A stretch of DNA of 64,000 nucleotides, taken from the NCBI RefSeq assembly GCF_026342735.1, contig NZ_JAPEMM010000001.1, positions 372,001 through 436,000 of the forward strand, given 5' to 3'. Under the pieces are notes generated by a model. It was not told where the DNA came from. It saw only the letters and a program-made list of their open reading frames with translations, and did no database searches. The translations under genes and the position numbers were made by a program. Positions within the stretch are counted from its first letter, which is position 1. The number at the start of each line of letters is the position of its first letter. Below, one piece after another: positions 34,990 through 42,006 of this stretch. The stretch comes from Streptomyces sp. NBC_00193. Its GTDB lineage: Bacteria; Actinomycetota; Actinomycetes; Streptomycetales; Streptomycetaceae.

Positions 34990-35919
34990 TTAGTTGAGGC
35001 CCTCGGCGAGCGCCTTCTCGGTCGCGGCGCGGACGCCGGCCTCGATCTCGCCGGTGAGCGGGAAGCGGGGCGGGCGGGTCGGGCCGCCGGGGCGGCCGGC
35101 CAGGTCCATGGAGAGCTTGATGGCCTGGACGAACTCGGTCTTGGAGTCCCAGCGCAGCAGGGAGTGCAGGGACTTGTAGAGCGGCAGGGCGGTGTCGAGG
35201 TCTCCCGCGACGGCTGCGCGGTAGAGGGTGGCGCAGGCCTGCGGGAGCGCGTTGGGGTACCCGGCGATCCAGCCGACCGCACCGGCCAGGGCCAGTTCGA
35301 GCAGGACGTCGTCGGCGCCGATCAACAGGTCGAGTCCGGGAGCCAGTTCGGCGATCTCGTACGCACGCCGCACGTCGCCGCTGAACTCCTTGACGGCGAC
35401 GATGGATCCGTCGGCGTGCAGCCGGGCCAGCAGGGACGGGACGAGGTCCACCTTGGTGTCGATGGGGTTGTTGTACGCGACCACGGGCACGCCGACGCGG
35501 GCGACCTCGGCGTAGTGGGCGCGCACGGCGTCCGCGTCGGCCCGGAAGGCGTTCGGCGGCAGCAGGAGCACGGATCCGGCGCCGGCCTCTGCGGCCTGCT
35601 CGGCCCAGCGGCGGGATTCGGCGCTGCCGTAGGCGGCGACTCCGGGCATGACGCGGGCCCCGTCGCCGGCGGCCTCGACGGCGGTACGGACGACGCGGGC
35701 GCGCTCTTCGTCGGTGAGGGTCTGGTACTCGCCGAGGGAACCGTTGGGGACGACGCCGTCGCAGCCGTTGGCGATCAGCCAGGCCACGTGTTCGGCGTAG
35801 GCGTCGTGGTCGACACTCAGGTCTTCCCGCAGGGGCAGGGTGGTGGCGACCATGATGCCGTGCCAGGGGCGGGTGCGGGTGTCCGTACCGGCGGGCGCGG
35901 GGGTGTGCGCGTGGGTCAT
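34990..35919 (-). CDS. DHDPS/NAL-family protein, likely 1-pyrroline-4-hydroxy-2-carboxylate deaminase
   Basis: A 309-aa TIM-barrel lyase of the dihydrodipicolinate synthase superfamily. The Schiff-base Lys177 lies in VAVKEFSGD, the catalytic Tyr149 in VVAYNNP, and the carboxylate-binding loop is GSLGEYQTLTDEE, with GSLGE where DHDPS has GTTGE. In hydroxyproline degradation a family member deaminates pyrroline-4-hydroxy-2-carboxylate to 2-oxoglutarate semialdehyde. The setting, between hydroxyproline dehydrogenase and epimerase genes, favours this over lysine biosynthesis. ATG-35919 has GGAG spaced 7 nt; ten extra codons in the longer frame would run into the operator. It is the first gene of the operon 35919 to 31974 and is preceded by regulon copy D. 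The semialdehyde dehydrogenase that should follow is not in the window. Confidence 0.88.
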   Translation of the reverse strand: MTHAHTPAPAGTDTRTRPWHGIMVATTLPLREDLSVDHDAYAEHVAWLIANGCDGVVPNGSLGEYQTLTDEERARVVRTAVEAAGDGARVMPGVAAYGSAESRRWAEQAAEAGAGSVLLLPPNAFRADADAVRAHYAEVARVGVPVVAYNNPIDTKVDLVPSLLARLHADGSIVAVKEFSGDVRRAYEIAELAPGLDLLIGADDVLLELALAGAVGWIAGYPNALPQACATLYRAAVAGDLDTALPLYKSLHSLLRWDSKTEFVQAIKLSMDLAGRPGGPTRPPRFPLTGEIEAGVRAATEKALAEGLN

Positions 35920-35937
35920 GAGGATGCTCCCTAGGGT

Positions 35938-35955
35938 GATGTGTGACATTTTACT
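35938..35955 (-). promoter_or_regulatory. Regulon operator copy D (deaminase/epimerase operon promoter)
   Basis: On the minus strand AGTAAAATGTCACACATC, matching copy C at 15 of 18 positions. It ends 19 nt upstream of the ATG-35919 start codon, so a repressor bound here would block initiation. Confidence 0.65.
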
Positions 35956-36031
35956 AGTGGGTATGACGTGGCCACAAGAGCTGCGGCCGCCCTGTCGGCG
36001 GTCCCGCCAGGGAAGTTCGCCCGAAAGCGCC

Positions 36032-37462
36032 TCAGTGAGGCGGTTCGGCGGGGAGTGCGGCGAGGTGGCGGAGCGGGACCGGGCAGGACAGCGGCCTGCG
36101 GTCCGGGGCGGGGTCGGTCCCGGCGAGGGCGGCGACGGCCGGCCCGCACATCCGGCCCTGGCACCAGCCCATCCCGGCCCGGGTGAGGAGTTTGACCGTA
36201 CGGGCGTCCCGCGCCCCCAGGTCTTCGACGGCCTCCCGGATCCGGCCCGCCGGAACCTCCTCGCAGCGGCAGACGTCGGTGTCCTCGCGCAGCCAGCCGG
36301 TCCACCCGGGGCCCGGTCGGTGCGCGCCGGCCATCGCGGCGGCGAAGGCGCGCAGCCTCGTACGGGTACGGGCGAGGCGCGCCGGTACCGGCCGGCCCGC
36401 GATGGAGTGCGCGGCGATCTCGCCCTCGGTCAGGGCCAGTTGGGCTCCGCCGATGCCGCCGGTCTCCCCGGCGGACCAGATCCCGGGGACGGAGGTGCGC
36501 TGCTCGGCGTCCAGTTCCAGGGCGACGGTGGCGTCCGGGCTCGGGCGGGTGGCGCAGCCGAGGCCGGTGGCCAGCTCCAGCTGGGGCACGAGCCCGTGGC
36601 CGACGGCCACGGCGTCGCAGGGGATGCGGCGGGCGGTGCCGGGGAGGGGGCGCCAGTCGCGGTCGAGGCGGGCCACGGTGACGGCCTCGACCCGGTCGGT
36701 GCCGTGGGCCTCGGTGACGGCGTGCCGGGTGAGGAGGCGGACCCCGTGGCGGAGCAGGGCCCCGCCGTACGTGGCGCCTTCGGCGAGCTTGCCGGGGTTG
36801 CGGAGCAGCGCGGGGGTGTGGGCGGCGTAGCCGGTGTACGCGGCGGCCTCCACGACCGCGGGCACCCGGGCTCCGGCGGCGGCGAGCGAGCCGGCCACGG
36901 CGAGCAGCAGGGGGCCGCTCCCGGCGACGACGACCCGGCTGCCCGGGAGCACGAGCCCGGCCTTGAGCATGGCCTGCGCCCCACCGGCCCCGACGACCCC
37001 GGGCAGGGTCCAGCCGGGGAAGGGGAGCTGGCGCTCGTAGGCGCCGGTGGCCAGCAGGACGGTACGGGCCCGGACGGTGGCGGGGGCCTCGTCGGGGCCG
37101 GCGACGGCGTGCAGGGTCCAGCCGGGGCTCCCGGCGGGGTCCGGGGTCACCGTCCAGACGTGGTGATACGCCAGGTACGTGATCCGGCCGGCCGATACGT
37201 GGGCGCGCAGGGCGGCTTCGCGCGAGGCGAAGGCGGACCAACCGTGGTGCAGGGCCTCGGGACGGGCCGCGCCGAGTCCGGGTGCGGGGTGGCGGAAGTA
37301 CTGCCCGCCGGGGCGCTCCCCCGCGTCCAGGAGGGTGACGCGCAGGCCCAGGCCGGCGGCCGTCACCGCGGCGGCGAGGCCGGCGGGGCCGGCGCCGACG
37401 ACGGCGAGGTCGGCGAAGGCCCGGGCGGCGGCGGACGGGGAATCAGACGGCGAGGTCGTCAC
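36032..37462 (-). CDS. NAD(P)/FAD-dependent oxidoreductase with BFD-like Fe-S domain; hydroxyproline dehydrogenase subunit
   Basis: A 476-aa flavoprotein. Dinucleotide motifs are GAGPAG (about residues 24-29), GERPGGQYFRHP, ATGAYERQLPFPGW and a second GSGPLLLAVAG. The C-terminal BFD-type domain carries four Cys (CRCEEV and GWCQGRMCG) for a [2Fe-2S] cluster. This layout matches the alpha subunit of HcnB/OoxA-like heteromeric amine dehydrogenases, including D-hydroxyproline dehydrogenase. With the small [2Fe-2S] protein it overlaps by 20 nt and the DAO-like protein at 38211, it should oxidise cis-4-hydroxy-D-proline to pyrroline-4-hydroxy-2-carboxylate. The GTG-37462 start lies inside the ferredoxin gene, so the two are coupled. 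Confidence 0.88.
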   Translation of the reverse strand: MTTSPSDSPSAAARAFADLAVVGAGPAGLAAAVTAAGLGLRVTLLDAGERPGGQYFRHPAPGLGAARPEALHHGWSAFASREAALRAHVSAGRITYLAYHHVWTVTPDPAGSPGWTLHAVAGPDEAPATVRARTVLLATGAYERQLPFPGWTLPGVVGAGGAQAMLKAGLVLPGSRVVVAGSGPLLLAVAGSLAAAGARVPAVVEAAAYTGYAAHTPALLRNPGKLAEGATYGGALLRHGVRLLTRHAVTEAHGTDRVEAVTVARLDRDWRPLPGTARRIPCDAVAVGHGLVPQLELATGLGCATRPSPDATVALELDAEQRTSVPGIWSAGETGGIGGAQLALTEGEIAAHSIAGRPVPARLARTRTRLRAFAAAMAGAHRPGPGWTGWLREDTDVCRCEEVPAGRIREAVEDLGARDARTVKLLTRAGMGWCQGRMCGPAVAALAGTDPAPDRRPLSCPVPLRHLAALPAEPPH

Positions 37463-37778
37463 GGCCGGTCCCTTCCTGGGTGGTGACGTGGTCGCCCGGG
37501 CGGGCGGGCACGAGGCACGCGCGCTGGTTCGGGCGGCCGTTGACGGTGACGAGGCAGTCGAAGCAACTGCCGATCCCGCAGAACGCTCCGCGGGGGGCGG
37601 CGGTTTCGCGGGTGGTGCGCCAGGCGAGGATGCCGGCGGACCAGAGGACGGCGGCGATGCTCTGTCCGGACTGGGCCGGGAGTTCGCGGTCGTCGAAGCG
37701 GAGGCTCCAGGTTTCCGCGGGGGTGCCGCCCACCAGGTCGCGGGGTGACCTTCGCCGCCCCCTCGTCGCTTCGCTCAT
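37443..37778 (-). CDS. (2Fe-2S)-binding protein, small subunit of hydroxyproline dehydrogenase
   Basis: A 111-aa ferredoxin-like protein (HcnA/OoxX type). It shows the cluster pattern C-x4-C-x2-C...C: Cys67, Cys72, Cys75 in FCGIGSCFDCLVTVNG and Cys88 in RACLVPARPGD. The N-terminal half has the beta-grasp residues SLRFDDRELPAQSGQSIAAVLWSAG. It mediates electron transfer within a heteromeric dehydrogenase. ATG-37778 with AGGAGG nine nt upstream is chosen; the frame is open for 40 more codons without a convincing start. No regulon motif lies directly in front. Upstream is a 432-nt gap filled by repeats that separates it from the DAO-like subunit gene, with which it may originally have been contiguous. 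Confidence 0.87.
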   Translation of the reverse strand: MSEATRGRRRSPRDLVGGTPAETWSLRFDDRELPAQSGQSIAAVLWSAGILAWRTTRETAAPRGAFCGIGSCFDCLVTVNGRPNQRACLVPARPGDHVTTQEGTGRDDLAV

Positions 37779-37892
37779 CGCTTCCGTCCTCCTCGATTCC
37801 TCTGACTCTGCGCGATCCCGCACCGCGGTTGCCCTGCGGGGCCGTCCCCGCCCCACCCTTCCACCGTTCCCCGGGCGCTGCCCGGACCCGGT

Positions 37893-37991
37893 CCTCAAAC
37901 GCCGGACGGGCTGAAAGCAGAACCCCGGGCTGCGCCCGAACCTCCTGGGACTCCGCCCCGGACCCCGCGCCTCAAACGCCGGCGAGGCTGA
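37893..37991. repeat. Two copies of a Streptomyces-type dispersed intergenic repeat
   Basis: CCTCAAACGCCGGACGGGCTGA (first copy starts 37893) and CCTCAAACGCCGGCGAGGCTGA (second starts 37970) are direct repeats differing at 3 positions. I recognise the core CTCAAACGCCGG as common in Streptomyces intergenic regions. They occupy the left part of the 432-nt gene-free gap 37779-38210. Confidence 0.6.
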
Positions 37992-38039
37992 GATCGCCCC
38001 CGGCGGGGCTGGAAAGGCGGCCCGGGTCGGGGACGGGGA

Positions 38040-38158
38040 CGGGGTGGGGTGTCGGCCGGGACGTAAAGCGTGATTTGTGGCGCGGAAGCACGCCGCGCCC
38101 TGTCGGAGTAGAGCGGGGGGCGCCTAAATCATGCAGTCCAGGCCGACACCCCACCCCG
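38040..38158. mobile_element. MITE-like inverted-repeat element (about 119 bp)
   Basis: The ends are perfect 18-bp inverted repeats (38040-38057, CGGGGTGGGGTGTCGGCC, and its complement at 38141-38158). Pairing continues imperfectly inward, with TGATTT followed by a GGCGC-like block in both arms, so each arm spans roughly 45 nt. A nested hairpin GGCGCGG / CCGCGCC occupies the centre. It encodes nothing. The structure fits a non-autonomous transposable element or a structured intergenic repeat. I see no clear target-site duplication. It lies in the gap between two parts of the hydroxyproline dehydrogenase. Confidence 0.55.
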
Positions 38159-38210
38159 GCCCCGGCACCGACCCACCGCAGCTCCGCAGACCCCGACACG
38201 ATCGCGGCCC

Positions 38211-39359
38211 TCACTCGGACTCCGCAAAGCGGGCCGGGTTGAAGGGGGCGGGGTCCAGGGCAGCGGCGGCGGACGTCAGGGCTGCCGTGATCAGGGCTCC
38301 CGTCGCCGGGGCCAGGCCGATGCCCGCGCCCTCGTGGCCGCAGGCGTGGAACAGCCCCGGGACCCGGGGGTCCGGACCGATCGCCGGGAGGTGGTCCGGC
38401 AGGTACGGGCGGAAGCCGTGGTAGGTGCGGAGCACCTTGACGTCCGCCAGGACCGGAAAGAGCGCCGCGGCCTGCGCCGCCAGCCGCCGCAGGGCCTCCG
38501 TCGACAGCGAGCGGTCGAAGCCGACCCGTTCGCGGGTGGCGCCGATCAGGACCGGCCCCGCCGGGGTGCCCTCGACCACCGCCGAGGACTGCAGCGCCGC
38601 CGACCCGCTCGCGACGTCCGCGATGTAGTCCGCGGCGTAGACCTTGTGCCGCACCACCCTCGGCAGCGGCTCCGTCACCAGGACGAAACCCCGCCGGGGC
38701 AGCACCGGAAGGCCCACTCCGGCCAGCGCGGCCACCGCCCCGCCCCAGGTGCCGGCAGCGTTGAGCACCGCCGGGGCGAGGAGGTCGCGGCGAGCCGTAC
38801 GGACTCCGCGGAGTTCGCCCGCCGGGCCGCGCAGGAACTCCGTGACCTCCTCCCCGAGGTGGAGCGCCACACCCGGCGCCGCGGCCAGCAGCTGCGCCGC
38901 CGCCTGGGCCGGCTGGACCTGGGCGTCCTGCGGGTAGTGGAAACCGCCCGCCAGGTCGGGGGCGAGGTGGGGCTCCAGTTCGCGCAGCTCTCCCGGCCCC
39001 ACCTCGACCGCGTCGACGCCGGCCGCGCGCTGGCCGTCCGCGAAGCCCCGTAGGGCCTTCACGGTGGCCTCGTCCGCGGCGACGACCAGGCCGCCCTTGG
39101 CCTCGTACTCGATCTCCCCCGGGAGTTCGAGCGCGAGCTCCCGCCAGAGCCGCGCCGAGAGCAGCGCGAGGTCCAGCTCGGGGCCCGCCTCCTTGTCGGA
39201 GACGAGCAGGTTGCCTTCGCCGGCGCCGGTCGTGCCGCCGGCGACCGGGCCGCGGTCGACGACGGCCACGCGGAGTCCGGCGCGCGCCGCGTAGTACGCG
39301 CACGCGGCTCCGACGACGCCGGCGCCGATGATCACGAGGTCCGGGGAATGTCTGGGCAC
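38211..39359 (-). CDS. FAD-dependent D-amino-acid oxidase/dehydrogenase-like subunit (hydroxyproline dehydrogenase beta)
   Basis: A 382-aa DAO-fold flavoprotein. The FAD motif GAGVVGAACAYYAARAG (about residues 12-28) and GGTTGAGEGNLLVSDKE near the N-terminus, and the C-terminal GLFHACGHEGAGIGLAPATG, place it with HcnC/OoxB-like subunits that form alpha-beta-gamma dehydrogenases with the two genes downstream. It would carry the substrate-oxidising site for cis-4-hydroxy-D-proline. The start is GTG-39359; no Shine-Dalgarno is present, and regulon copy C with an AT-rich -10-like stretch ends 4 nt before the GTG, so the mRNA may be leaderless. It lies 48 nt after the collagenase stop but has this own promoter. 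Confidence 0.87.
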   Translation of the reverse strand: MPRHSPDLVIIGAGVVGAACAYYAARAGLRVAVVDRGPVAGGTTGAGEGNLLVSDKEAGPELDLALLSARLWRELALELPGEIEYEAKGGLVVAADEATVKALRGFADGQRAAGVDAVEVGPGELRELEPHLAPDLAGGFHYPQDAQVQPAQAAAQLLAAAPGVALHLGEEVTEFLRGPAGELRGVRTARRDLLAPAVLNAAGTWGGAVAALAGVGLPVLPRRGFVLVTEPLPRVVRHKVYAADYIADVASGSAALQSSAVVEGTPAGPVLIGATRERVGFDRSLSTEALRRLAAQAAALFPVLADVKVLRTYHGFRPYLPDHLPAIGPDPRVPGLFHACGHEGAGIGLAPATGALITAALTSAAAALDPAPFNPARFAESE

Positions 39360-39362
39360 GAC

Positions 39363-39380
39363 AGTAATATGTCACATATC
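39363..39380 (+). promoter_or_regulatory. Regulon operator copy C (DAO-like subunit promoter)
   Basis: AGTAATATGTCACATATC contains the perfect 13-bp palindrome ATATGT-C-ACATAT (39367-39379), the most symmetric copy of the motif. It ends 4 nt upstream of the GTG start of the leftward DAO-like gene. Confidence 0.7.
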
Positions 39381-39407
39381 TCTGAGAGGGAACAGGGCCG
39401 GTCGAGG

Positions 39408-41825
39408 TCAGCCGCGCAGCGGGCCCTCGCAGCTGTAACTCGACGTACCCGCCACATGGTTGGTCCAGACGTCCAGCGCGCCGAAGGAGCAGTTCATGTC
39501 CGCCAGGTTGTTCGAGGCCGCGCCCGCCCGGTCGAGGATGAAGTAGTCGACCGTCTCGGACATGTCCTTGAAGTTCTGGTCGTCGCTGCGCCAGTCCTTC
39601 AGGTTCGCCGTGATCCTGCCGGTACAAGTGAACCGGCGCTTGCCCGGCTCGCCGTTCTCCACGCAGTCCGGCGTGTTGTACGTGGCCGTCGCGAAGGTGG
39701 ACTTCACGTCCGCGAGCGCCGCGTCGCGCAGCTGCGCGTTCGGGGTGAAGGAGGTGTTCGGCACGAACAGCTGGTCGACCTTGGCGATCTGCGCGTCCAG
39801 GAACCGGTCGTAGCCGGTCTGGACGGCCGCGTCCCGGCCCATCCTGCTGCGCCAGGCGTCGAAGCCCGCCGGGTCGTTGGCGCGCAGGTGGCCGTACATC
39901 TCCCGCAGCTTCGAGGGCTGCTCGGTCCACAGGAACTCGAAGAAGGCGCCCGAGTACCCGTAGAAGCGGAAGCCGTCGTTGGCGTACGTGGCGTGCAGGA
40001 GCTGGTCCACCGACATGCGCGGGCCGCCGCCGGCGGTGTCGGCGATGATGCTCTTGATCAGGGACTTGCGTACGGCGATGCCGTTGTCGCGGGTCGCGCC
40101 GTCGAAGAACTCGGCGGTGCCCTCGTCCATGGCGGTCGTGCGGTCGCCCTCGTACCAGGCGCCCTGGCCGAAGGTGCCGGGGACGGCGAAGCGGCCGTTG
40201 AGGTAGTGCGTGTACTCGTGACGGAAGAGCTCCTCCAGGGTGAGCTGGGAGTCCTGCGGGACGCGGCGCTGGTAGGTGTAGAAGGTGGCGCCGTTCTCGA
40301 TGTAGATGCCGCCGTTGTTGGTGCCGTACCCGGTGAGGATCGGGTGGTAGTTCACGTAGTCCGCGCGGGAGGCGTAGAGCACGATGTTCAGGGTGGTGTT
40401 GACGTCCCCGGCGATCGGCTGGTCGGTGCCCACCACCCGGTGGTACTGGGTCTTGACCTGCTTGCTCGCGTAGTAGAGCTGGTCGACGGTGGCCCGGTCG
40501 AGGGCGGTGCGGACCTTGATGGCTCCGCTGTCGTACGTGTAGGTGTTCGGGAAGAGCTCCCGCTCGATGTCCTCCTTGCACACCCCGTACGGCTTGCACG
40601 CCTGGTAGAAGTTGAGCCAGGAGACGGCCTTCGCCCACGGCTCGCTGCCGTCGCCGAAGGCGGCCCTGGCCGGGGCGAGGAGCGCGCCGAGATCGGCGGT
40701 GGTGGCGTCCTTCAGGCCCGCGATCTGGCCGAAGCGGCCGAACTCGGCGATGGCGTCGCGCGCCACCCAGGCGTTCGCGGTGCCCTTGAGGTGGGCGTAC
40801 GCGGCGAAGTTCTTGAAGGTGGCGCGGTACGGGGCGTCGGCGGCGGCCGCCGCGTGGAACGCGGTGTCGTTGTTGTACACGCCGAGGTAGTTGACGGAGA
40901 GGGCGGCGAGCGCCGCGCCCGCCCAGGCGGTGTCCAGGTGCGTCGCGGTGTGCGACGGGTCCATGGCGGCCAGGACGTTCTTGATCAGGCCGAGTTGGTG
41001 GTGGCGCAGGCCGGGGGCGCTGCCGGCGTAGAGGGCCTCGCGCAGGGTGCGGGCGTTGGAGCCGGTGGCGTCGAAGCTGCGGGCGGCGCCCGCGAAGGCG
41101 GCGATGGCCTGGCGCATGGCGTCGACGGTCGGGGCGTCGGTGACGTCGATCTCGGTGCGGGAGTGGTCGTGGTAGGCCACGGCGTGCAGGTAGGTGAACA
41201 TCTCCTCCAGGTGGGAGGAGTTCAGGCCGTCGTGGGAGGCGGCCAGGCCGGATATCCGGCGGGAGACGGCCTGCACGTGGGCGTCCGACATGACGGGGGC
41301 CAGCCGGGCGTCCCAGGTCCAGATGAGGCCCGAGAGGCAGCCGCCCTTGGCCGCCGTGACGGCCGGGTCGGCGAGGAAGTCGGCGAACTGCTCCGGGGTG
41401 AGCCCGGTGATCCCGTCGAGGGTGCAGGGGACGCCCGCGGCGGTGCCCTGGGCGGCGGCGGCGAGCCTGCCGCTCTTCGTGGCCGTCACGGCGGCGGGCG
41501 CGGTGACGGCGCCGGGCACCTTGCCCTCGGCGATGGCCCGGCCGTCCGGGACCTGGCCGCCGGGAACCTGGCCGCCGGGGGCCGGCGCCGGAGCGGGGGT
41601 GGCCTGCTGCGCGTCGGCGAGGTGCTCGACCTCGTCGAACGGGTTCGCCGCGGCCTCGGCTCCCGCGGCGCCCCCGGTGAAGGTGCCGGGCGCGGAGGGA
41701 CCCGCCGTCCGGGCGCGGGTGCCGGTCTCGGCGGCCTGGGTCACGGCCTGGCCGGCGGTGACGAGGAGGGTGACCGTGACGGCGGCGGAGAGGAGGGACG
41801 TGCGCACGACTCTGTGCTGGGACAC
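39408..41825 (-). CDS. Secreted collagenase (peptidase family M9-like)
   Basis: An 805-aa exported metalloprotease. The signal peptide (VVRTSLLSAAVTVTLLVTAGQAVTQA) is followed by a Pro/Gly/Ala-rich linker and a large helical N-terminal domain beginning CTLDGITGLTPEQFADFLAD, the collagenase activator-type region. The zinc site HEYTH lies at about residue 535 in LEELFRHEYTHYLNGRF, and the third ligand Glu follows about 30 residues later in DEGTAEFFDGATR, the M9 arrangement (HEXXH...E). Two paired cysteines near the C-terminus (CVENGEPGKRRFTC) suggest a small added domain. It should cut native or denatured collagen outside the cell into Gly-Pro-Hyp-rich peptides. GTG-41825 has GGAG spaced 6 nt; TTG-41828 is the alternative. 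The promoter shares regulon copy B with the divergent aminopeptidase. Confidence 0.88.
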   Translation of the reverse strand: MSQHRVVRTSLLSAAVTVTLLVTAGQAVTQAAETGTRARTAGPSAPGTFTGGAAGAEAAANPFDEVEHLADAQQATPAPAPAPGGQVPGGQVPDGRAIAEGKVPGAVTAPAAVTATKSGRLAAAAQGTAAGVPCTLDGITGLTPEQFADFLADPAVTAAKGGCLSGLIWTWDARLAPVMSDAHVQAVSRRISGLAASHDGLNSSHLEEMFTYLHAVAYHDHSRTEIDVTDAPTVDAMRQAIAAFAGAARSFDATGSNARTLREALYAGSAPGLRHHQLGLIKNVLAAMDPSHTATHLDTAWAGAALAALSVNYLGVYNNDTAFHAAAAADAPYRATFKNFAAYAHLKGTANAWVARDAIAEFGRFGQIAGLKDATTADLGALLAPARAAFGDGSEPWAKAVSWLNFYQACKPYGVCKEDIERELFPNTYTYDSGAIKVRTALDRATVDQLYYASKQVKTQYHRVVGTDQPIAGDVNTTLNIVLYASRADYVNYHPILTGYGTNNGGIYIENGATFYTYQRRVPQDSQLTLEELFRHEYTHYLNGRFAVPGTFGQGAWYEGDRTTAMDEGTAEFFDGATRDNGIAVRKSLIKSIIADTAGGGPRMSVDQLLHATYANDGFRFYGYSGAFFEFLWTEQPSKLREMYGHLRANDPAGFDAWRSRMGRDAAVQTGYDRFLDAQIAKVDQLFVPNTSFTPNAQLRDAALADVKSTFATATYNTPDCVENGEPGKRRFTCTGRITANLKDWRSDDQNFKDMSETVDYFILDRAGAASNNLADMNCSFGALDVWTNHVAGTSSYSCEGPLRG

Positions 41826-41932
41826 CAAGGACTCCTGGCTGGGAGGGGCGGTGAGGGGAAGGTGCGGAACTGCCCTGCTTCACGCGGCGTTTGGCGGGGA
41901 TTAACGAGGACTTACACAGCGCGATGTGAGCT

Positions 41933-41964
41933 GTAACATAGTAATGTGAAATTGCACTGACAAG
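41933..41964. promoter_or_regulatory. Regulon operator copy B (collagenase / Xaa-Pro aminopeptidase promoter)
   Basis: A 32-bp block with one mismatch to 29826-29857. On the minus strand it contains AGTGCAATTTCACATTAC (41941-41958). It sits between the divergent collagenase (108 nt away) and aminopeptidase (43 nt away) genes and could control both. Confidence 0.7.
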
Positions 41965-42006
41965 ACCTGTGCGCCCACCAGTTCGCATCTTCTTGAGGGA
42001 GCCCCT

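Noticed and set aside
34990..35919. Biosynthetic dihydrodipicolinate synthase (DapA)
   Set aside because: The loop GSLGE replaces GTTGE and the gene lies in a hydroxyproline operon, not near lysine genes.
37779..38210. A possible missing gene in the 432-nt gap
   Set aside because: Frames are short and without coding signature; the gap is accounted for by dispersed repeats and the inverted-repeat element.
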